A stretch of DNA of 64,000 bases from Photorhabdus thracensis (GTDB lineage: Bacteria; Pseudomonadota; Gammaproteobacteria; Enterobacterales; Enterobacteriaceae). The position numbers and the translations under genes were made by a program. The DNA lies in NCBI RefSeq assembly GCF_001010285.1, contig NZ_CP011104.1, positions 4,278,001-4,342,000 on the forward strand. The letters are read 5' to 3'. Below, piece after piece: positions 58,601 through 64,000 of this stretch. The first letter of the stretch is position 1, and every line of letters starts with the position of its first letter. The notes under the pieces are model-generated. The model ran no database searches. It was not told the DNA's origin and saw nothing but the letters and a program-made list of their open reading frames with translations.

Positions 58601-59518
58601 ATGCCATCAGTAAGTAAAACAGTAAAGAAAGCCGTTATTCCCGTCGCGGGATTGGGAACAAGGATGTTACCCGCGACGAAAGCAATTCCTAAAGAGATGT
58701 TGCCTTTAGTGGATAAACCTCTTATTCAGTATGTTGTTAATGAATGTATTGCCGCTGGCATTAATGAAATTATCCTGGTGACTCATTCATCAAAAAATTC
58801 AATTGAAAACCATTTCGATACCAGTTTCGAGCTGGAGGCTATCCTTGAGCAAAGGGTGAAACGTCAGCTACTGGATGAAGTTCAATCTATTTGTCCAAGT
58901 CACGTCACTATTATGCAAACTCGCCAGGGAATTGCTAAAGGCTTAGGCCATGCAGTGTTATGTGCCAAGCCCTTAATTGGTGATGAGCCTTTTGCGGTGA
59001 TACTCCCTGACGTTATTCTTGATGAGTACAGTACAGACTTGACTAAATATAATCTGAGCGAGATGTTGGTTCGTTATAATGAAACGGGAGCCAGCCAGAT
59101 ATTAGTAGAACCTGTACCTCATGAAGAGGTTTCCAGTTATGGTATTGTCGATTGCCAGGGAGAAAATCTGCAACCCGGCGACAGTAAACCTATCAGGCGT
59201 GTGGTTGAAAAACCTGAACCAAAAGAAGCGCCGTCAAATCTTTCTATTGTTGGCCGTTATGTGTTGTCTGAAAAAATTTGGCCATTATTGGCTAAAACAG
59301 CGCCGGGTGCCGGAGATGAGATTCAACTTACCGATGCTATTGCTATGTTAATGGAAAAGGAACCCGTGGAAGCCTATCACTTGCGGGGGGGAAGTCATGA
59401 TTGTGGTAATAAGCTCGGTTATATGCAGGCGTTTGTCCAATATGGCATGAAACATCATGCTTTAGGCAAAGAGTTTACTGATTGGTTAGTGGCTTTGCAG
59501 GATCAAGCTAAAAAATAA
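58601..59518 (+). CDS. galU: UTP-glucose-1-phosphate uridylyltransferase GalU
   Basis: Makes UDP-glucose from UTP and glucose-1-phosphate. 305 residues. The nucleotide-binding motif [20 protein letters not shown] is at the N-terminus, with LVDKPLIQY after it; [10 protein letters not shown] and [17 protein letters not shown] complete the active site. It is followed after 25 bases by ugd, unlike E. coli where hns is next. UDP-glucose feeds LPS, exopolysaccharide and UDP-glucuronate. Confidence 0.97.
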   Translation: MPSVSKTVKKAVIPVAGLGTRMLPATKAIPKEMLPLVDKPLIQYVVNECIAAGINEIILVTHSSKNSIENHFDTSFELEAILEQRVKRQLLDEVQSICPSHVTIMQTRQGIAKGLGHAVLCAKPLIGDEPFAVILPDVILDEYSTDLTKYNLSEMLVRYNETGASQILVEPVPHEEVSSYGIVDCQGENLQPGDSKPIRRVVEKPEPKEAPSNLSIVGRYVLSEKIWPLLAKTAPGAGDEIQLTDAIAMLMEKEPVEAYHLRGGSHDCGNKLGYMQAFVQYGMKHHALGKEFTDWLVALQDQAKK

Positions 59519-59543
59519 TCTTGTGGAAATTTTTAGGTATCAT

Positions 59544-60890
59544 ATGAAAGTTACAGTATTTGGTATTGGCTATGTTGGTCTGGTTCAGGCTACGGTTTTA
59601 GCTGAAGTAGGGCATGATGTCCTTTGCATTGATGTAGATGAAAATAAAGTTGAGAACCTGAAAAATGGTCAAGTCCCCATTTTTGAGCCTGGTTTAGCGC
59701 CACTGGTTAAGAAGAATTATGAAGAACGCCGTCTGAATTTCAGCACTGATGCAAAAGCCGGTGTTGCTCACGGTAAGTTACAGTTTATTGCGGTAGGTAC
59801 GCCTCCCGATGAAGATGGTTCAGCGGATTTGAAGTATGTCTCCGCCGTTGCCCGTACTATTGCGGAGTACATGGATAGCTATAAAGTTATTATTGATAAA
59901 TCTACTGTTCCTGTTGGTACAGCAGATAAAGTTAATGCGGTTGTTAATGAGACTCTGCATAAACGCAATATTGATATTCCATTTGATGTGGTTTCTAACC
60001 CGGAGTTTCTCAAAGAAGGGGCCGCTGTTGCAGATTGTATGCGCCCTGAGCGGATTATTATTGGGTGTGACAACGACAGAGTCGTTGACCTGATACGTGA
60101 GTTGTATGAGCCATTTAACCGTAATCATGATCGTATGATTGTGATGGATATCCGCAGTGCAGAACTGACGAAATATGCCGCGAACTGTATGTTGGCAACG
60201 AAAATCAGTTTCATGAATGAGATCGCGAACTTAGCTGAAATGCTGGGGGCGGATATTGAGCATGTTCGTCAGGGAATGGGTTCTGATTCTCGTATTGGCT
60301 ATCATTTTATCTATCCGGGTTGTGGTTATGGTGGCTCATGTTTTCCGAAAGATGTGCAGGCGTTAATTCGTACCGCAGAGCAAATTGGCTACCAACCCAA
60401 GATTCTTCATGCGGTAGAACAAGTGAATGAACTGCAAAAGAGTAAATTACCTTCTTTTGTCAAACGCCATTTCGGTGAAGATTTATCCGGTAAGACGTTT
60501 GCGGTCTGGGGATTATCGTTCAAACCGAATACCGATGATATGCGTGAAGCGTCAAGCCGTGTTTTGATGGAAACATTGTGGCAGGCAGGAGCTAAGATAC
60601 AGGCTTACGATCCTGAGGCTATGCAGGAAGCTCAGCGTATTTATGGTCAGCGTGATGATTTATCATTGATGGGGACTAAGGAAGCGGCGCTGAATGGGGC
60701 AGATGCCCTGATTATCTGTACTGAATGGCAAAGTTTCCGTGCGCCGGATTTTGATGTCATCAAAGCGTCTCTCAGGACGCCAGTTATCTTTGACGGACGG
60801 AATCTCTATGATCCTGAACGCCTGCAATCCCGTGGTTTTACGTATTATGGGATTGGTCGTGGCGCATCCATTATTAACCCGGTTATCTGA
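59544..60890 (+). CDS. ugd: UDP-glucose 6-dehydrogenase
   Basis: Oxidises UDP-glucose to UDP-glucuronate with two NAD+. 448 residues from the ATG giving [14 protein letters not shown]; an upstream TTG is rejected. Rossmann motif GIGYVG at residues 7-12; catalytic C266 in [11 protein letters not shown]-terminal [17 protein letters not shown]. It lies in one operon with galU and the next epimerase. Its product serves LPS and possible aminoarabinose or acidic polysaccharide synthesis. Confidence 0.96.
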   Translation: MKVTVFGIGYVGLVQATVLAEVGHDVLCIDVDENKVENLKNGQVPIFEPGLAPLVKKNYEERRLNFSTDAKAGVAHGKLQFIAVGTPPDEDGSADLKYVSAVARTIAEYMDSYKVIIDKSTVPVGTADKVNAVVNETLHKRNIDIPFDVVSNPEFLKEGAAVADCMRPERIIIGCDNDRVVDLIRELYEPFNRNHDRMIVMDIRSAELTKYAANCMLATKISFMNEIANLAEMLGADIEHVRQGMGSDSRIGYHFIYPGCGYGGSCFPKDVQALIRTAEQIGYQPKILHAVEQVNELQKSKLPSFVKRHFGEDLSGKTFAVWGLSFKPNTDDMREASSRVLMETLWQAGAKIQAYDPEAMQEAQRIYGQRDDLSLMGTKEAALNGADALIICTEWQSFRAPDFDVIKASLRTPVIFDGRNLYDPERLQSRGFTYYGIGRGASIINPVI

Positions 60891-60898
60891 GTAATACG

Positions 60899-61912
60899 AT
60901 GAAATTCTTAGTGACAGGTGCTGCTGGTTTTATTGGTTTTCATGTGAGCCAGCGATTATTGAAAATGGGGCATGAGGTTGTGGGTATTGACAACCTTAAT
61001 GACTATTATGATGTGAATCTCAAACAAGCACGGTTAGATCTATTATTTGATAAGCCGGGTTTTAAATTTGAAAAGCTGGATTTAGCTGACAGAATAGCCA
61101 TTTTCGATCTTTTTGTGCGGCATCAATTCCAGCGGGTTATCCATCTGGGCGCTCAGGCTGGTGTTCGCTATTCGTTGCAAAACCCAATGGCTTACATTGA
61201 TTCGAATATAGTCGGGTATATCAATATCCTGGAGGGGTGCCGCCATAATAATGTTGAGCATTTATTATATTCTTCTTCCAGTTCTGTTTATGGGTTAAAT
61301 AGAAAGCAACCGTTTTCGACAAACGATTCAGTTGATCACCCAATTTCACTATATGCGGCAACTAAAAAATCAGATGAATTAATGTCTCATTGTTACTCTC
61401 ATCTTTATCAGTTGCCAACGACAGGCTTGCGATTTTTCACCGTATATGGCCCGTGGGGGCGTCCTGATATGGCTTTATTTAAGTTCACTAAAGCGATGTT
61501 ATTAGGGCAGCCTATTGATGTTTATAACCACGGTAACATGGTTAGAGACTTTACTTATATAGATGATATCGTTGAATCAATAATCAGGTTGCAAGACATC
61601 ATTCCTGCATCAAATGAGAGCTGGATGGTTGAGGATGGGCAAATATCTGCCAGTTCTGCTCCTTACTGTATTTATAATATTGGTAATGGTCAACCGACTA
61701 GACTAGGTGATTTTATTGAGGCGATAGAAGAGTCATTAGGCATTCAGGCTAAGAAAAACTTTATGCCCATGCAAGATGGTGATGTTCTATCGACCTGTGC
61801 TGATTCAAGTGACCTTTTTCAAAAAATAGGATTCGCCCCCAATACGCCGCTAAAGCATGGCGTGAAGCAGTTTGTAGAGTGGTATTTGAATTTCTATCAT
61901 CAATCTAAATAA
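60899..61912 (+). CDS. UDP-glucuronate 4-epimerase-like SDR protein
   Basis: 337 residues, extended short-chain dehydrogenase. NAD-binding GAAGFIGFHV at residues 7-16, YAATKK with catalytic Tyr and Lys, and SSSSVYG with the catalytic Ser. LYQLPTTGLRFFTVYGPWGRPDMA (in two parts) is typical of UDP-glucuronate 4-epimerases that give UDP-galacturonate. It begins nine bases after ugd, so product flow GalU, Ugd, epimerase is likely. UDP-glucose epimerase activity is the alternative. Confidence 0.9.
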   Translation: MKFLVTGAAGFIGFHVSQRLLKMGHEVVGIDNLNDYYDVNLKQARLDLLFDKPGFKFEKLDLADRIAIFDLFVRHQFQRVIHLGAQAGVRYSLQNPMAYIDSNIVGYINILEGCRHNNVEHLLYSSSSSVYGLNRKQPFSTNDSVDHPISLYAATKKSDELMSHCYSHLYQLPTTGLRFFTVYGPWGRPDMALFKFTKAMLLGQPIDVYNHGNMVRDFTYIDDIVESIIRLQDIIPASNESWMVEDGQISASSAPYCIYNIGNGQPTRLGDFIEAIEESLGIQAKKNFMPMQDGDVLSTCADSSDLFQKIGFAPNTPLKHGVKQFVEWYLNFYHQSK

Positions 61913-61914
61913 GA

Positions 61915-61937
61915 AAAAGGAGCCATTGGCTCCTTTT
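61915..61937 (+). terminator. Terminator after the galU-ugd-epimerase operon
   Basis: Perfect 10-bp stem AAAAGGAGCC/GGCTCCTTTT with a three-base loop, starting three bases after the stop codon. Confidence 0.85.
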
Positions 61938-62150
61938 CTATTGAATCACTGACAGCGACAAGAGAAGTAAATAACTGTACCTGATTGGTTATTAATTTGC
62001 CTTAGCATTGGCTAAGTTAGTAACCGGCTAGCGTTGCTTCACAATAAAGAAATGACACTACAGGTTGTTACTTGATTAAATGCCTGCCAATGATGTTTAA
62101 GCTCATATAACAGGCATTAATCCGTTTGTCAGTTAAACCGTTTATATAAT

Positions 62151-62178
62151 AAAAATACCCTTGTAAGAGGGTATTTTT
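62151..62178 (-). terminator. Terminator after hns
   Basis: Perfect 10-bp stem AAAAATACCC/GGGTATTTTT with eight-base loop, 29 bases past the hns stop. Symmetric, so it may act in both directions. Confidence 0.75.
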
Positions 62179-62206
62179 ATAATTAAATCACTTTAAAAAC
62201 AATATG

Positions 62207-62611
62207 TTAGAGCAAGAAGCTTTCCAGAGTTTTTCCTTCGTCTTCAATTGCTTTTTTGATAACAGCAGGTGTACGTCCCTGACCAGTCCAGGTTTTAGTT
62301 TCACCGTTTGTATCAACATATTGGTATTTAGCTGGACGCGCAGGACGTTTTGTTTTACCAGCAGATTTGCCGGCGCTCATTGTCTGAAGCAATTCGCTTG
62401 GATCAATTCCTTGTTCAAGAATCATTTTACGAACTTCTTCCAATTTACGTGAACGTTCCTCTAATTCAGCTTTTACCTGACTTTCTTCTTCACGACGCTC
62501 TTCAACAGCGACGGTCAGTTTTTCAAGTATTTCTTCTAAGAACTCAAGTTCACATTCTCTTGCTTGAGCTCGTAAAGTACGGATGTTATTTAGGGTTTTT
62601 AAATCGCTCAT
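62207..62611 (-). CDS. hns: Nucleoid-associated protein H-NS
   Basis: 134 residues. The N-terminal about 65 residues form the coiled-coil oligomerisation part ([22 protein letters not shown]). The C-terminal domain holds the AT-hook-like TGQGRTP DNA-contact motif, preceded by [16 protein letters not shown] silences AT-rich, horizontally acquired DNA. Its location between galU-ugd and tdk matches enterobacterial order apart from the two extra sugar genes. Confidence 0.96.
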   Translation of the reverse strand: MSDLKTLNNIRTLRAQARECELEFLEEILEKLTVAVEERREEESQVKAELEERSRKLEEVRKMILEQGIDPSELLQTMSAGKSAGKTKRPARPAKYQYVDTNGETKTWTGQGRTPAVIKKAIEDEGKTLESFLL

Positions 62612-63252
62612 TGTCCTGGTCTCAAATTATAATGATGATGGCTGATGTGGATATAATAATAGAATGCTATTTTATTTTCTGCAATAGTCAATTTCTCATA
62701 TTCGGATAAAATGACTCTTTTTTTTAAACGTAATTTCTTTACAAAAGTTATATAGCGCTTTTTATACAGCTATTTCGATTGTCATTCCACAATAACATGT
62801 TCAGGGTACCTTTAACAAAGGGAGTATGATTATCTCTCTAATTTATAAACCAAGCATATACTAAATCGGTAAGTAATTTTAACTGTTTCTTATCATACCT
62901 GCTAAGGCAGAATAATACTAAGTTAAAAAAAACTTATGACTAATCCATGAGTTATCGTCGATTTTCTGTGACTATTTTCTGGAAGTAAGTCACGCACATT
63001 ATTAATTTGTATACAATATGCAACAAATCAGTCTGGCTTTCATTTCTTAATTTAAACATGAACATTTGTCGTTCAAATGCGCTTTATTACCCATTTGATG
63101 TGATCAGGGTCATGAATCATTAAGACATCACTAAGCTAAATATTTCTGTATATCAATCGGTAAAGCTTACTGAGATGGATAATCACCACTAAAGTTTATG
63201 GTAAACTCATCTGACTATATGGCTTTATAAATTTTGTTAAGAGGCAGGGCCG
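62612..63252. other. hns-tdk divergent intergenic region
   Basis: 641 bases with no gene. It must hold both promoters. A weak CRP-like site (TGTGA-N6-TCATG, 63099-63114) lies 140 bases before tdk. Long T- and A-rich tracts upstream of hns would suit autoregulation by H-NS. Confidence 0.4.
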
Positions 63253-63849
63253 ATGGCTCAACTTTATTTTTATTACTCCGCAATGAACGCCGGAAAATCG
63301 ACATCACTGTTGCAATCTTCTTATAACTATAATGAGAGAGGGATGAGAACGCTGATTTTTACCGCAGAAATTGATACCCGGTTTGGAAAAGGAAAAGTCA
63401 GTTCTCGTATTGGATTATCTGCTGATGCACATCTGTTTAACCAACAGACAGATATTGGTGAGTTAATCAGAAATGAAAATAGGAAGGAAAAAGTGCATTG
63501 TGTGCTGATTGATGAGTGTCAGTTTCTCACAAAGGCGCAGGTTGAACAGCTATGTAAAGTGACTGACTACGATGATATTCCGGTTCTTTGCTATGGGCTG
63601 AGAACGGATTTCAGCGGGGAGCTTTTTAGTGGTAGTCAGTATCTTCTGGCGTGGGCTGATAAGTTGGTTGAGCTGAAAACTATCTGCCATTGTGGGCGCA
63701 AGGCAAGCCGTGTATTACGTTTTGATGGTGAAGGTGTGGCCATTTACGATGGCGAACAGGTTGATATTGGTGGCAATGAGAAATATGTGTCTGTTTGCCG
63801 TAAGCACTATATGGATGCTATCAGTAAGGCGAAGGAAAGACGGAGATAA
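63253..63849 (+). CDS. tdk: Thymidine kinase
   Basis: Phosphorylates thymidine in pyrimidine salvage. 198 residues. Walker [10 protein letters not shown] at residues 9-17, catalytic Glu in LIDECQFL, lasso region with FGLRTDF-type sequence ([11 protein letters not shown]), and zinc-binding CHCGRKAS and VCRKHY. GAGG precedes the ATG. Confidence 0.97.
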   Translation: MAQLYFYYSAMNAGKSTSLLQSSYNYNERGMRTLIFTAEIDTRFGKGKVSSRIGLSADAHLFNQQTDIGELIRNENRKEKVHCVLIDECQFLTKAQVEQLCKVTDYDDIPVLCYGLRTDFSGELFSGSQYLLAWADKLVELKTICHCGRKASRVLRFDGEGVAIYDGEQVDIGGNEKYVSVCRKHYMDAISKAKERRR

Positions 63850-63940
63850 GTATACAATTTATACTGTTGTCTGTTGTAAAGCTTCCTGAGGCCATTTGAG
63901 GGCTTGGCTTAACATTGAGGAAAATGGGGCAGAGGTAAAG

Positions 63941-63968
63941 TTAAAGGGGCTTATATTTGCCCCTTTAA
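63941..63968. terminator. Terminator downstream of tdk
   Basis: Perfect 10-bp stem TTAAAGGGGC/GCCCCTTTAA with eight-base loop, 92 bases after tdk. It may serve tdk or a convergent gene beyond the window. Confidence 0.7.
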
Positions 63969-64000
63969 GTGGTTTAAATCAGTTAACAGGCTGTTTTTTC

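Noticed and set aside
63099-63114. CRP or FNR site upstream of tdk
   Set aside because: Only one half-site is good, and the spacing to tdk is unclear; kept only as a remark in the gap entry.

Overview
The window looks like a chromosome segment from Photorhabdus or a very close relative (Enterobacterales, Morganellaceae). The backbone keeps enterobacterial gene order: zntB-fnrS-ttcA; dsbB-nhaB-fadR-dadA-dadX; gapA-msrB-yeaC; pncA-ansA-sppA-ydjA-selD-topB-xthA; tRNA-Tyr-purU-ychJ-rssB-galU, then hns and tdk. Into this backbone are set AT-rich accessory blocks typical of an insect-pathogenic, nematode-associated enterobacterium. The assignment is inferred from gene content; no database was searched.

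Region 1 (1-818) holds the 3' end of zntB and an FNR-controlled FnrS small RNA. Region 2 (1732-5965) is an effector-immunity island between ttcA and an emrE-like gene. It has an orphan T6SS Hcp, a predicted membrane-active effector with a glycine-rich C-terminus, and a tandem series of small membrane proteins (three intact, one frameshifted, one degraded) that look like amplified immunity genes. The island is flanked by imperfect direct repeats of about 150 bp derived from the ttcA promoter region.

Region 3 (5965-24569) is housekeeping: drug efflux, disulfide bond formation, Na+/H+ antiport, fatty-acid regulation, D-alanine catabolism, glycolysis, NAD and asparagine metabolism, signal peptide digestion, selenophosphate synthesis, topoisomerase III and exonuclease III.

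Region 4 (about 25000-55400) is a large accessory island ending at tRNA-Tyr. It carries a LysR regulator, a decayed hydrolase-like gene, a T6SS lipase effector gene broken by one extra base beside an intact Tli4-type immunity gene, two uncharacterised genes, and a CadC-like membrane regulator. The rest is a complete Photorhabdus virulence cassette (PVC, an extracellular contractile injection system): pvc1 to pvc16 in one + strand run (33123-53517) with an ops (RfaH recruitment) element upstream of pvc1. The cassette is followed by one payload gene whose C-terminal half carries the HAE...CxxC signature of YwqJ-type deaminase toxins.

The PVC genes fit together as follows: Pvc1 and Pvc5 form the inner tube, Pvc2-4 the sheath, Pvc6-12 the baseplate, spike and spike tip, Pvc13 the receptor-binding fibre, Pvc14 the length ruler, Pvc15 the AAA+ ATPase and Pvc16 the cap.

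Region 5 (55408-64000) returns to the core genome. galU is followed by ugd and a UDP-glucuronate 4-epimerase gene, which together give a route from glucose-1-phosphate to UDP-galacturonate. hns and tdk end the window.
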